NCBI GenBank assembly: GCA_033032175.1
Contig: CM065321.1
Coordinates: 6,098,501-6,162,500 of the forward strand
Direction of reading: 5' to 3'
Origin: Saturnia japonica
Taxonomy: Eukaryota > Arthropoda > Insecta > Lepidoptera > Saturniidae
Length of the DNA: 64,000 bases
Part shown: piece by piece, positions 31,753 through 44,300 of the stretch
How the letters are laid out: every line of letters begins with the position of its first letter
Numbering within the stretch: position 1 is the first letter of the stretch
Program-made: the position numbers and the translations under genes
Notes under the pieces: generated by a model
Told to the model about the DNA's origin: nothing
The model's input: only the letters and a program-made list of their open reading frames with translations
The model's database searches: none

Positions 31753-31819
31753 AGTTATGTATTACGTAGTGAAACACAAGCGGTGGTTTAATAAGTAATT
31801 TATTTCTGAATACCCAACA
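31753..31819 (-). repeat. Upstream 67-bp LTR of the miniature gypsy element
   Basis: Identical to 30585-30651. On the minus strand it starts TGTTGGG and ends CATAACT, next to the primer-binding-site-like GGCGACGAGG. Confidence 0.8.
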
Positions 31820-31824
31820 AATAG

Positions 31825-32654
31825 TTTTGATAAACTAGAATGTTCATTATTATTGTTGAATCGAGCCAAGGACAGTTTGGTAAAAGGAATAAAAGTATAG
31901 AGACGTTATGCTGTTTCTCCTTTATTACACATGAGTTTATATTTCCATTACAGTTATATTTATTATTGTCGATTTAATGTCCAACTCTAAAATGTGTAAT
32001 ATATTATTTACTATAGTCCGAAAAGTTCGTGCGCGACCACCCCATGTGGCGATCGATGTTCACGGGGGCGAGGTACTACAGACGATAACGATAATGTTAG
32101 CGGGAAGGAAAACACGTGCAACTGCGTGACGTAGGCGCGCTGTCACAGTACACTAAAGTAAACGGTATAACGTCTTCATACAAACGGCCAAAACGGTGTA
32201 CTTCGGAAGCTCGATATATTTCGGTACACAGTAGTTGCGGGTGCGCTCACTACGTCTGTCGCCAGATAAGCTCTGTCAAATTATTATGAAATGCGTAATT
32301 AACCTAAGAATCACAGTCGGAAGGCAGCCCTAGAACGTGTTTATCTACCGAGCGGCCGCAGGTAGTCATTTCAAGAACACTGCTGAAACAAGCTACTGTT
32401 TACTTGAGTGTACTGTGTAGTGTAGTGATGTAATGATATGATACCTCGTCCTCAACAACGTTTGTCGCCACATAGAACGGTCGCACACGAACTTGTCACA
32501 TGCAAACTTACAAGCGTTACCTAATCTTGAAGTCTGAGGAAAGACCTCGCCTCCTTGTGCGTGTTCTACCTCTTGTACAATGGTTTGTGTTTCGAGGAAT
32601 TCTTCGATATGATACTACTATTAAATGGTCGCGGACAGTCTGGTTTCAAGGGAC
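31825..32654. other. GC-richer island without a gene call
   Basis: From about 32020 to 32640 the composition is clearly less AT-rich than the surroundings and CpG words are frequent, for example GTGGCGATCGATGTTCACGG near 32046. I see no long frame and no exon with both splice sites. It runs directly into the LINE end at 32655-32828, so decayed LINE sequence is the simplest reading. A promoter or noncoding exon cannot be excluded. Confidence 0.35.
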
Positions 32655-32828
32655 TACGTATGGAGTTCTTCAAAAAGAAAGTTAATAGGTTCTTAATGGG
32701 TGTTTAATGGGTTTAGGTTTAAATGCGCATGTGATGCTTTTGGTGTTGCAAGCGTCCATAGACTGTAGTGATCGCTTACCATCAGACGGAAAGCGTTTGT
32801 TTGCCATCTTGGTATAAAAAAAATTACA
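32655..32828 (+). repeat. LINE 3' end (same family as 21021-21189)
   Basis: Codes MEFFKKKVNRFLMGV before a stop, then the shared 3' wording GTGATGCTTTTGGTGTTGCA, GATCGCTTACCATCAG and CTTGGTATAAAAAAAA. Confidence 0.55.
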
Positions 32829-34765
32829 TAGTAATTATTTACGTCTCGTGATTTGTTGGAGATCATATCGTAAATTTTTATAACCTATCAATTACGTCCC
32901 TAAAATTCATTAAAATCAGTTGAGAATTTACAAAATCATACTTAACTTAATTATTTTACGATTTTTAAAAGTATGTATTATTAATATATTTTATAGCCTA
33001 AACAATACTGAATGGCATACACTTCCATTTATATTTTTTTTAATTAAAATCAACCAAGCTCTTTTTAGTTAAATCCCAACATACGAAAAGACAGACAGAT
33101 AAATATAAAAAATGAAAAATTCGTGGTCAATAGTTTATGGAATCTGTTATTTTATATGTACTATCACAAAATTTTTAACAAAACATTTTGCAACAAAGGC
33201 AGATGGTACAGATTTATCAATATAGATATTACAGCTGCCTGAAACTAATAAATGAATAACCTACATGCAAAATATTTCTGGCGATCTAATTCCTACATAA
33301 TATTTTACTCGGTCAGGAATTTAATCTGACCGTCATAAAAATTTACCAAAATTGCAAATTCTTGTTACTAAATTAAGTGACCTTTCATTGTATTTTAGAT
33401 ATGGGTGACACTGCGCTACGCTGCGTAATTTGCTCCAACTCAGTTTATTACCCCGTTTGTGTCAACTCACGTATTCCCATGTAATGGTGTAAAGCGCACT
33501 TCAGCTGCAGTTTTTCAAAGCATGATTATGTAAAAATATATCATAGTGTGGCGGTTGCACGAATCTTTAACTATAATTAATTTTTCTACATATCCCTTTA
33601 CTATATAGAAATATAAGTAATAGAGAATTGTAATCCTTTATAAATTTTACATGCAATTTCGTTTCGTATGAAGCATCACACTACGTTGAAAAACTAAAGA
33701 TAGCGCAAGTACAGCAAGCCGGCCACGGTACAGCGTAGCGCCACTCAGCCGACTCATTCATTTCTCTCTCTCGTTGAGCCGACTAAGCTGACATCAAGTG
33801 AAAGTGCGCTGCCTATGCTAAAAGAGAACGTGTGTGTGTGGCGCACGTTTAGTGATTCACTTGGCGAATAGCATTTCGCCGTGCCATGGAGTTTATTTGA
33901 GTTGGATCAATGCGCCGTGGCAGTAAGCTGCGCATGAGTAATTGAGTTGACGTAAGAAATTTTACTGAGTTACCTACGTCTGTTTTATATTAATATTTTT
34001 TAGTCATTGATAAATTATTACTGATTTGGATACAAGATACTGATAAGATAACACTACCTCAAGTATTCAATAAAAATGATAGTGTTTTGAGAATTGAGTA
34101 TTTGTTAAATTATGCATTCATAAATAATATAAAGATAACTAACTGGACACTAAAATATTATGAGATCCAGTAAATCATTTTTGGATAAAATCTTCCATTT
34201 AGTATTTAATATTAATCTATGGTTTATATGTAGAGCGAACTTTCCACGATGTAACCGAATATGTATGTAATACCTTATTTACCTTATTGGGTAAATTTAT
34301 AGTGGAGCGCGATTACGATCGAGAGATTAGCAATCTATTACTGGTCGTCGTTGCCAGGCTGGCCTGCAAGGAACTGGCTGATCCCGCCGAAATGCAACAA
34401 ACTAAATGAGCGTTTCTGTGATACCAAATGTATGTTGGTCGCGACCCAGTCTAGAAACCCCGCTTGATTACTAGATATATACCGGCTGATCCTGAGACGC
34501 GACATGCCTAAGTATTAAGTATTCAGTCAGGTGTTACACAACTGGTGTATGGTGGATGTTCGTGATCCCTTCGGACACAATTGTTGTGTCCCACCATTCA
34601 GAATTTTTGTAGGTAATAGTCATTAAATTAGTTTGATGTTATAATTGTGAAAGTGATTAATTTCCCTAGATTTGCCTGCTTGTAAATTGGTTGGTAGCAA
34701 AATTATTTTTCAGTTCATTTATAAGTGACCACGACATGACCAGCCAAAATAAAAATCGAAATCAA
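32829..34765. other. Intergenic DNA with a possible inverted-repeat structure at 33400-33970
   Basis: 32880-33110 carries reversed Helitron-like wording (AAATCAGTTGAGAA, TTAGTTAAATCCCAACATAC). 33400-33530 and 33880-33970 hold loosely inverted segments built on CCAACTCAGTTTATT and its complement, with a GC-richer CTCTCTCTCG and GTGTGTGTGG stretch between them. 34320-34530 is a GC-richer patch with GGCTGATCC words, perhaps a repeat. No gene was found. Confidence 0.35.
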
Positions 34766-35235
34766 AAATATTTTAATTAATTTAAGCCCTTATATAGCAA
34801 TGAATATCAACATTCTTTCAGTGCACCGGTTCGGATAACAACCCAGTCACCGCGAAGAGCCAGTGAGAAACTCGATCGGGTTAATCGACATTTATTTTAC
34901 ACTTTTTTTATCATTATGATCATTATTATTGGATATATAAAGAGGGAGTCACTTCCAGGCATAATAACCAATAAATATCCATCCTATAAAGTACCTTTTC
35001 GATAATAAAACTTGCTTAACATGATTCTTGAACTGAATGTCCGGCAAATTGATAATTTTCTTCGGGCTATTATTTGAGAACCTAACACAATAACCTTCAA
35101 AACTTCTATTTATTTTAGCTTACTAAGTCTAAAAGATGGGATTACTATTATATATTTATTTCTAATATTTGAAATTATGCCTATCATTTACAAGTTAAGG
35201 TTATCTAAGTTTTTCCGAATATACATTATTTATTC
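34766..35235 (-). repeat. CR1/Jockey-like LINE 3' end (second copy of the family at 7227-7745)
   Basis: Shares with 7227-7745, in the same order and orientation, TTTAAGCCCTxAxAxxGCAxTxATGAATATCAA, CACCGGTTCGGA, GAAACTCGATCGG, AACATGATTCTTGAACT, TCCGGYAAAT and GAACCTAACACAA. The coding part is decayed. It is 5'-truncated; the left end carries the LINE 3' terminus. Confidence 0.65.
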
Positions 35236-35929
35236 ACTTTGTCACTCGCTGGGGAACCAGCGTAGTAACAAAACAGTTTACGCGGTAGTTAGTTGTTCTA
35301 GTATAATAAATCGAAGTGGTTTACATATTTTTGGATTAATTATTTTGAGGGAATTGCCTTCGAAACTCTCTAAACAGCAACGGCGGCAATATCGGCGATG
35401 AAAGTTTAGCGAGCGTTTTACTTCCCACCAGATTGATATACAGATTTTCGGGGCGAATGGGGTGGTTTCTGCCCCACTAGGTATTGTTTCATCAGTTGCG
35501 AACGCTAAACTTAACGCTAGGCACAACCGATCCAGAATAGGATAGCAGCAGTCAATAGGAAATGAAAACATGACTATTTCCTAATCAGAAATAAGACGCG
35601 ATGAGTGGGATGGAAAACGTTACAAAATAGTGAATAGTACAGTACAACTATTAATGTCAAGTGGAGAAGAAATAATATTAAAAATATTTTACAATTAACA
35701 TCGTATGCAAGCTATCATATTACATCAAAGAATTTCTTTGTTTGTCATATAACTATATAAAGGGGAATGCTCATTTTTGGCCCACAATGAACAAAAATTT
35801 ACATTTACAGAAAAAAACCTTGTAATTTAAATATATGGTAATTGGTATGGTACGGTAATTAGTTTACAAGTTGATAGCACGTTAAGCCCAGCGAAGACCA
35901 ACTGTCAAGTGCAGCTGCCGAAATACACT
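35236..35929. other. Unassigned region with a 97-codon antisense frame
   Basis: 35278-35571 on the minus strand is open for 97 codons, with a Cys-rich part (IDCCYPILDRLCLAL, RRYCRRCCLESFEG), but it has no splice context and no family I recognise. Composition is higher in GC at 35370-35560. A decayed repeat is as likely as a gene. Confidence 0.3.
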
Positions 35930-36215
35930 AATTGGTGCTTGGCGACAGATTTTCAACTTGAGTATGGTAGATAGTCAGGCGGGCATTAGAAAATACCCTA
36001 CCTCCATGCTATGGATTTATCACGAGGTTCTGTTTCGCCGAAAGCTCAGGGTCATTACAGGGATTCAAACTCACGTCTATCGACGCGGTGTTCGTACACG
36101 CTAAAAAACATCAGTTTTTATTTATACACGCTACGAACTGAGTCATCATTACATTAAGTACCTAAAAAAAGCATACAATTTTTATTTATAACTGCTACCA
36201 AATGTACCATCATTG
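35930..36215 (-). repeat. tRNA-derived SINE with repeated head segments
   Basis: Minus strand shows a SINE body, a B-box-like GTGAGTTTGAATCCC and a head. The head wording (AATGATGxxxCAxTTxGTAG, then a GTTATAAATAAAAAxTG-type run) occurs twice more upstream, around 36115-36165 and 36170-36215, as if the 5' end had been duplicated in tandem. Confidence 0.45.
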
Positions 36216-38065
36216 ATTATACTATTTCCATTTCTTTATTTTCTCGATGACAGTTCTAATTTGATAGTTATAGTGTTGTGACCAAATAAGTAATGATATC
36301 GATCGCATACATTTATTATATTTTGAACAAACAGATTTTAATTAAAATAAATAAAGATTACCTGTCGTTATAATTATTTCGTTTCATTGTCGAGTACCTA
36401 CCTATACGTACTTATTTTACAACAGCTTCGAAAATTTTGAAGAAGTTGGCATTATCAATCAAGAATTAATGCGTGTAACATCTTGTAATGAAATGTAATA
36501 TTAGTTAATAAATTTGTACAAAAGAATCCGGCAGTAATTTAGTTTCTTACATTTTGTAAAAAAATATCGGGTCTGATATCGTGGTATGTTTATCGATATA
36601 GCTCCATCCTTATCAGTTTCTCCGACTTTGGTATAATCTTGTAAGTGTGTAAACGTCATATTTTTATAAAATAATGCATACATAATGTAAAAAAGACGCT
36701 CGTTCAAGTTTTCACAGGAGCTATCATCGAGAAAATAAAGAAATGGAAATGGTATAAAGTAATAAAAAAGCTTACAGTTTTCATTTACTCATTTTTTTAT
36801 GCAACTCAAATATAAATTCATATTGATTCCTTTCAGTAAGTTGTGTTGTCGTGTAAGTACAGAACATTCCCGGGGAATGTAATACTTTGTACTCTGTATG
36901 TCCCTTAGGGAATTGGGGTTTGTTATAGACTAATATTATTATTAATATTTCACTAATTAAGTAACTAAACATGAAAATATAATTGTATCATAGTTTATTT
37001 AACTTTGAAGTTTTGTTATGTAAAAAATGGTATAGGTACTTACTTTATAAAAAATAAAAACTGATTTATCATAAAAAATCCACCTTTTTTCTATACCAAC
37101 TCCTTAGCCAATTGAATAGGAAAATTGTCTATTATTATGTCCTATATTTTAACCTGTGTTCACTTAGGGCCAAAATGTCCATGGACAGTGGGCATTCCCC
37201 TTTACAGTACACATAGATGATTGAATTTCTAGCGTGAGTGCCGTAGCAAAGCGGAGCTACGAGTACGCTACGAAACTTTCGCCGCTCCGTCAATTCGTGC
37301 TACACCGCTACGGTGTTTAGACGCTCGATCGCTACCAGTTTTCGTTTATCATGTCGTGAGGTAAAAAGAAGTTATGTGAACTTGATTTCGGTGATTTATA
37401 ATATTATATAATCCTCGTAAGTTTTATGTGAGGATAAAAAAGTACCTGTGTAGTATATGAAAAAAAATATTTTTATCATTTATGTATGGTATGTAGTGTA
37501 TATTTGTAATGAAAATATAAATATTAACACTAAAGGACATACCGAAAAATAAGATTCAATTGACGATTAAATTAATTTTGTTTACAATGTTGTAACAAGT
37601 TGTTACATAATATAACATACCAGTCTGAATAAGACTACATTAAAAATTAAAAATATTATTTGCAACATAATAAAATATTAGTACATATAATATAATATCT
37701 TATCTTTTTAGTGTAATTAATATACATAAATGTTTTACATCCAATCAATACTTATCAATAAACTAACGACTTTTTAAGTTCTTATGAAATAGTTGAATGG
37801 TATAAGGTCTCTGTATACACCACGAGTTAAATCTCTGCAATATTAAGCTCCGAGCATCGAATATGGTAGTGTTTCATTAAAATTAACAAAAAGCTACGCA
37901 TTCTGATCCATTCTAAGCTAACATTCACTCAAGGATTTTAAACAAAAAAAAATTTTCGCTAAACGAAAAAAAGTGTTTTAAAAAGTTTTTACTTAGTTCA
38001 AAGAGAAGTTGAGGCAAATTATAAATTTAGGGAAAATTATTACTACAGAGTTTGTGAACTTCAAC
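36216..38065. other. Upstream region of the AKH-receptor-like gene
   Basis: AT-rich. A short GC-richer segment at 37220-37330 (GCCGTAGCAAAGCGGAGCTACG and following) is locally self-complementary. A CTACAG at 38043-38048 could be an acceptor for a 5' untranslated exon, since it lies 17 bases before the ATG. No TATA box is convincing. Confidence 0.35.
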
Positions 38066-38302
38066 ATGGATGTGGTTGTTAACGTTTCGAACACAACTCA
38101 GTATAGTGACGTCATAGCTGTGCCTGAGTATGAGTTTGTGGTCGGCGTGTACAGCACGTTGTTAATTGTTGGTGCTCTTGGGAATGTTGGAATGTTCACT
38201 TCCTTGATGAGATCGCGGAGAAGGAAGTCCAGAGTGGATTTATTAATGACGCACCTTGTTGTTGCTGACATGATGGTTACCTTCATTGTCATACCGCTTG
38301 AG
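38066..38302 (+). CDS. AKHR-like exon 1 (N-terminus, TM1, TM2)
   Basis: 79 codons from [12 protein letters not shown] to VIPLE, then donor GTTAGT, phase 0. It includes the basic first intracellular loop [12 protein letters not shown], which is near-identical in insect AKH receptors as I recall them. Confidence 0.88.
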
Positions 38303-41300
38303 GTTAGTGTTATAAAAACTTTTTTTTCCCTATTTATACGACTTCATTATATTAGGTCCTTACATATGAAATTGGCGTTTTATATGGTAAAAGTAAAACG
38401 AAAAAATTATGATGAAATTATACATTTAATCAATCAGAGTATGTACCATTATTATCTATGCACTTTCACCATTTTATAGGAAGTTCATTAATTCCATTGC
38501 TGTAAATATTGTGGGAGCGAGAATCAACAAAATCTTTGAAAGCGATTTGGGCAGCCTCATCGAAATTGAATTTTTTTCCTTGCAAGAAATTGTCCGAATT
38601 CCGAATAAAGTGGTAATCTGTCGGAGCAAGGTCCGGGGAGCATGGTGGGTGTCGGGAGCATGGTGGGTGTCGGAAACATTCCAATCGCAGTTCCTTTAAT
38701 ATAGCGACCGTCTGTCGCGAAGTATGAGGTCTAACATTGTCCTGAAGCAGCAGTGGGCTAGAGAGATTGACCAGTCTTGGTTGTTTAGTGGCTAACTTTG
38801 CATGGTTGCAATGGCCATAGCAATGACCATGGTTTGCAACTGTTCACAATACAGATCTACCGTTATCGTCTGATCAGATCTTAGGAAGCTGTAGTGTATG
38901 ACACCAGCAGCACTGGTCCACCAAACATTTCCCAGTATCTTTTCTGAGTCAACTTTCGCTTGGGACAGGATTTGGCCAGTTCTCCTGGGTTCAACCACTA
39001 TGATGAGCATTTCCGATTATCGTAAACACGAGTAATAGTACGATTAAAAATTCTTTCATTATTGTGAAGCTTGAGTAATGGAACGCAGCACTCAATGCGT
39101 GTTTGTTGGTGTGCTTCAGTTAATACACGCGGTACCCATTTCTCGAGCTTTTTCACTTTTCCAATTTGTTTCAAGTGAAATAAAATTATTTTATCACTCA
39201 CACCAAAGAGCTTAGCATAGCTAACTCTGACGTGGTTTGCGTTGGATTTGCTTCCATGATCACCTTTAATTCTTCATTATCAAGTGGGTACCCCGGCCGT
39301 TCATTTGTAGGTCAAAATTTCCAGAAAAATGTACCGTGTTTTCTTTACACAGTAGTTTCTCCAAATATATAATTAATACTTCGAACTGATTCTGGAGCGC
39401 TGATCCCTCGGTGGAACTTATATTCGTAAATAACGCGATATTTTAAGTTTTTCATTATGTGAAAAGAACGATATCAAAGAAAAATCTAATGGTGTGAAAA
39501 CAAATGAATCACTAATAAATTAGCCTATATTTGAAATAAATTTTAATCTGGAATTCCAAACCAAACGCCAGATATTTGAGATCAAAGTGGCCGGTTCAAC
39601 AAAATGACCATTTTATATGTAAGCACCTAATAAATACTTCTGATTCGAAGATTAAGTCAAGAAAACAACGTGATAGAATACCATTTACACTAGCGGTTAT
39701 GAGATATACTAATATAATCATTCGATTAAGAAGATAGCTCGATTATAATCATTAGTAAGTCTAAAGAGTCTAAGTGCGGACAGATAGAAACCACATAACG
39801 TAACATAATCATTAGTAATTACTAATATTAATAGTTACAAATTTGATAGGATTAGTATTTATTACGGTCGAACGAACTTTTTTTAGCTTACCACTATACA
39901 TTATTAAAAAGTACATATCTCAATACAGTCGTCATTCATAATCGTATAGGTCGATTATGTGTCTAAAAAAAGAGAGTTGAGCTTGTTTGCTCCATACACC
40001 AGATGATCTCGAAATAAGACACGTCTAGGCTTACCATAATAGCAGATGTTACTGTGGCATATGATGGTTGCGATTTAGGTGAAGAGAACTGTCTGTTCTA
40101 CCACCTGGCAAGTTATATAAGTATATTTAAACCGTGGGCTGTTCTAAAAATCTTAGTGAAATGAAATAAAGTTAGTATATGAATAAAGTTTATTTATTTT
40201 TATATTATTATAGCTTCTCAAAACATTCCCCTCAACCCCAATGCATTTAAATTAAAATAACCCCCGAAATTCTTCGACGGCCTCTTCTGTTGTGTTAAAT
40301 TTTCGCCCACGAAGCATTTTTTTTACTTTGGTTAATAAAAAATACATCTGGACTGTATGGAGGATGAGGTAACCTTTTGTACCCCCGAAGTATTTAAATA
40401 GTCCATGGATCTAGCAGCTGTGTGAGCGTGTGTGTTATCTTGGTGAAAAAGAATGCCACGGATGCCGCTCCTAGGTCATTCGCTATTCAATTCCCCGAAA
40501 GCTTGAGGCAGACAAACTTCGCAATACCATTCAATAGTAACTGTTCTACGATCTTCTAGTTGAATTACTGCTACTGATACATTGCGCCAAAAAAAAACCT
40601 TCATCATTTATTAACGCTCCGACCGCGAACAACTTTTGTGGGCAACTCGTCTTCTTCAAACACCCATTGCATGGATTATTGCTTCGTAAGAGGATCGTAT
40701 AGCTGTAGATCCAAGTTTCGTTAGTTGTAAGGATGTAGGATACGTTTTGCAAAGTTCCTCCTTCAAACTTTTCTAGCATTTCTTTTTGATTTTTTTTTTT
40801 ATTATGGATAGGCTTGCGTTTTACCATTATTTCGCCTGATCGTAAGTGATGATGTAGTCTATGATGGAGCACGCTTACCTAGAAGGTACCTATTCACTCT
40901 AGACTTGAAGATACCCAGATTATAATTATCGGGAAGTACAAAATCCGGCAAAGTCTTCCACTCTTTAGCAATGCGCATTATACATGTGCTAGCAAAACAC
41001 TTTGTGCGCACTGGTAGAATATCCATACTAATAATATTATAAATGTGAAAGTAACTCTGTCTGTCTGTTACGTTTTCACGCCTAAACCTCTGAACAAATT
41101 TTGATGAATTTTAGTATACAGATAGATTGGACCTTGGGAAAGGACATAGGGTACTTTTTGTAGCGGAAATAAAACTTTAAGGGTAAAAAATAGGAGATGA
41201 AAGTATGTAAGAGGGAAATATCAGCTTCTATGACTACCAGTTTGTTGATTTGAAATGACAGCGTTGTCAATGTTGATCTATTGACACTGTTATACTTAAT

Positions 41301-44300
41301 AAGAAATGTATTGTATTTCTAATAATTACCTATTAAATGTTAGTCAAGTATTTTTTTAAGATTGGCTAAAGTGTTTTTAAAGTGTTTAACTACGCAGTAT
41401 GGCATAATGACTGTTTTATTTTATGACGCTGTCAAACCGTGAAATATAGCTGTCTATATTAATAAAGCTGTAGTCTTGTCTGTATTTTTAATATTTTTCT
41501 AAAATTTCCCGATACACATGTTAAATGAACGATACTGATCACGAATATGCAATTAAATTTTTTTTGTCCGTCAGAATGTCTGTTTGTATGTCCGGATTTA
41601 ACTCAAAAACGGCTTGACCGATTCTTATGAAATTTTGTACACGGGATACTTATATCATCGGTCAGTTGATAAGGTACAAGAAATTTCAATATAACTTTTA
41701 GATAATGTAAAAAAATATATATTTTCGTTAATTCAATTATGTAATCGTTTTTGAATACTAAGTGGGTTACACGTGTATCTCTTGATCGACGCCTATGATT
41801 GCTTCTATTGAAGAAGATCAGGATTACCTTTTGTTATACCTGTAGAAAAGACATTTATATCAGAATGTATATTATCAATTAGATAATCTTGAGCTTTGAA
41901 AAAGGAATGATGTAAAGAATCTGGAATGATTGAAGCTAAAATAACTAGATGGGAGCGCTTTTATACGTTACAACGAAGAACATCCATTTGAGTAAGTTTT
42001 AGCTTTTAGTGAACAAAAACTTTGTTACATTATATAGGTATATACTTATACTAGCGCTTTGCCAGAGCCTTCGCTTGGTTGAGTTGAGTTATTCTAACTG
42101 AATTGTGCTCACCTACAAAAAGCCGCCTCCTATAAAAGGAACCCGCATGAAAATTTTCACGGTCGTAGCCCAATGACATTTTATAAACAAACGTGTTATT
42201 ATACTCTTACTAAAAGCAACTTGAAAACGGCTCAAATATTTTTATCAGCATGTTGTAATAAAAGGGATAGCAAAATACAGCGTAAGGCATAAACTCTGTT
42301 GTCAAAAAAGGATAAAGGTTTCTTCTCGCTGAAACCGGTATCAAGTCAAAAGTGAACTGAGTGCGATTGCCGCTCATTCACGATGCCATCCATGTATAGA
42401 GCGTCAATACCGTATATACTTATAAAATATCATTCATTGGTTCTAACCCCAGTAATTTGGGCTGTGCGTTGATATATCCGTCAAATATATTTTTACATAA
42501 TTATATAGGATAACTGATTTACATACCTACCTATATATATAAACCTAACTTAAATATAAAATCTGTCACAAGCTAACTGTTGATGATGGTGTCAGCTTCG
42601 GTTATATAGAGGTTTTATCGAAGGACCAGTTGTTGTCTTTAGTCTACCCAACCTAGCAATAAGTCTGTAACTCATGACGTAACGTCATTTTTCTGGAACA
42701 TCCAGCTTCCTGTTTGTGATCTTAGTGAAGTTTGTGACATTATTTACAACAGTCCCAAGTACTTCAATTTTAGTTAGCACGCACAGCGTAATGACTCCTC
42801 TTTTTTGTTCTTAAACCCTTGTCAAACAGATAGTGAAGCGAACGCGTGGCGAAAGGAGACGTCACATAGCTTGAATAGAGAACTTCGTAGAATATCTACT
42901 AAAATTAATAATAGAAATATGGAGTGAAACAAATTCTGAAGATAATATATTATTACTTTTGACTGTTTTGTTATTAAATACCACAAAAAAGGACGAAGAA
43001 TTTGGGTACATGACATAAATATAAAACGAGAAGAACGAGGAGAGTACCATAGACTTTGAAAGAACTTGAAATAAAATAATATAGTATTTTTTACGCATTC
43101 AATAAATTTTTCGGTGTACATGTTGTCACGCGTCGAATAATTTGTAAATAAACACAGCCAGCATGCTTCGCTCTTGCATTGCTCTCGTATTCGCTTTTTG
43201 TCTGCCGTCACACTTGAAAAGTCAGCTAATACAAATTTCCCCTACGCCTCGCTTCGCCTTCTCGCCTGTGGCTTGTCATGGCTGTCATATGACATCAAGT
43301 GACACCATACACTACAAAATTAAAACGCTTCGCCACGCGTTCGCTTAGCTGTCTGTTTGATAAGGGCTTTAGCGGTCGAACACTCGTGAGCGTAATGATT
43401 TAAAAAATGACCGTTTGACCATTCGGCCGGTTTTAGTAGTAGGGTTACCTCAGTTCAGTGGTGGATCTACCCGGTCAGTCACTTATCCTGACCAACTAGG
43501 GGTAGAGCTAAATACTACACACGAATGTTCAGTGAAGTTACACTTGAGAGCAATTACATACCTATACTTTGCACCATCTGACATTCGTAACCAAGAATTA
43601 ATTACGGGTGTGAAATTGCCTAGTTTATCACTGTTGACAAAAGCTTGCGCTTGTTTTGAAAAATTGCGAAAGAATTTAGTGATATATGCACGGAGATTAT
43701 AGATTATAAAACAATTTTTATTATTAACTATATATATTTTACGATACGATCCACCTCTCACCCCGTTAATGCGTCCCATGCTAGAGTAATAATATCGCAC
43801 AAAGGTGGGTGATAATGATTATAATTATGAGTATATATAGTCACAGTAACTAAAGACTGTTAAATGACTTAAGATTTGCCACAATGTGCTTTGCAAGATT
43901 ATCAAAAGACTTGATGGCTGATTCCTTGTTTACTAATTCTAAAAGATTGAATGGAGAAACTCGAATGATTTCGCAGAGCTTCAAATGATCCAATCTCTTC
44001 AAATCAAATATAGATATTGATTATTGAGTATAGGGTGTGCTATACTCAAATTGTAAAGTTCAAGAAATTGTTTGCATGTTTGAACGCGCTAATCTCTGGA
44101 ATAAAAGATTAGATATTTTTGAAATATTTTTCATTTTATAATGCCTCGAATAGTCAGAGGTGCACGAACCACTAGATGAAGGTTGAATGAGCGTACTGTC
44201 TCCTTTCAAAGCAGAACATAGTCTAAACTTGTCTGCCGGCTGCAACTCACAAACAAACTAGTCTAAGACTTAAACGTGTACACTTAAATTAGACGAAATA

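Larger units (their letters stand above)
30585..31819 (-). mobile_element. Miniature Ty3/gypsy element with identical 67-bp terminal repeats
   Basis: Direct repeats 30585-30651 and 31753-31819 are identical over 67 bp. They stop at the same bases on both sides, and the element is flanked by AATAG at 30580-30584 and at 31820-31824, a 5-bp target duplication typical of gypsy insertion. Read on the minus strand, each repeat begins TGTTGGGTATTC and contains AATAAA. GGCGACGAGG, a primer-binding-site-like sequence, follows the upstream repeat at once, and AAGGAGG, a polypurine tract, sits directly before the downstream repeat. The interior keeps only the end of RNase H, the integrase N-terminus and part of the integrase core. 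All of gag, protease and reverse transcriptase is gone, so this copy is non-autonomous. Identical repeats suggest a recent insertion. Confidence 0.85.

Noticed and set aside
30585..31819. 67-bp repeats as a simple local duplication
   Set aside because: The 5-bp flanking duplication, PBS-like and PPT sequences next to the repeats and the pol remnant inside make them LTRs.
38009..38065. Upstream extension of the AKHR-like protein (MRQIINLGK...)
   Set aside because: The frame upstream of 38066 begins with TTG, not ATG, and contains a possible acceptor (CTACAG); ATG 38066 has a good context and gives the usual N-terminus.
40546..40872. 108-codon minus-strand frame as a single gene
   Set aside because: It is a run-on through two different decayed elements, a LINE C-terminus and a mariner transposase.
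43415..43702. 95-codon plus-strand frame
   Set aside because: No domain, no splice sites in phase, and lies in unassigned intron DNA of the GPCR.
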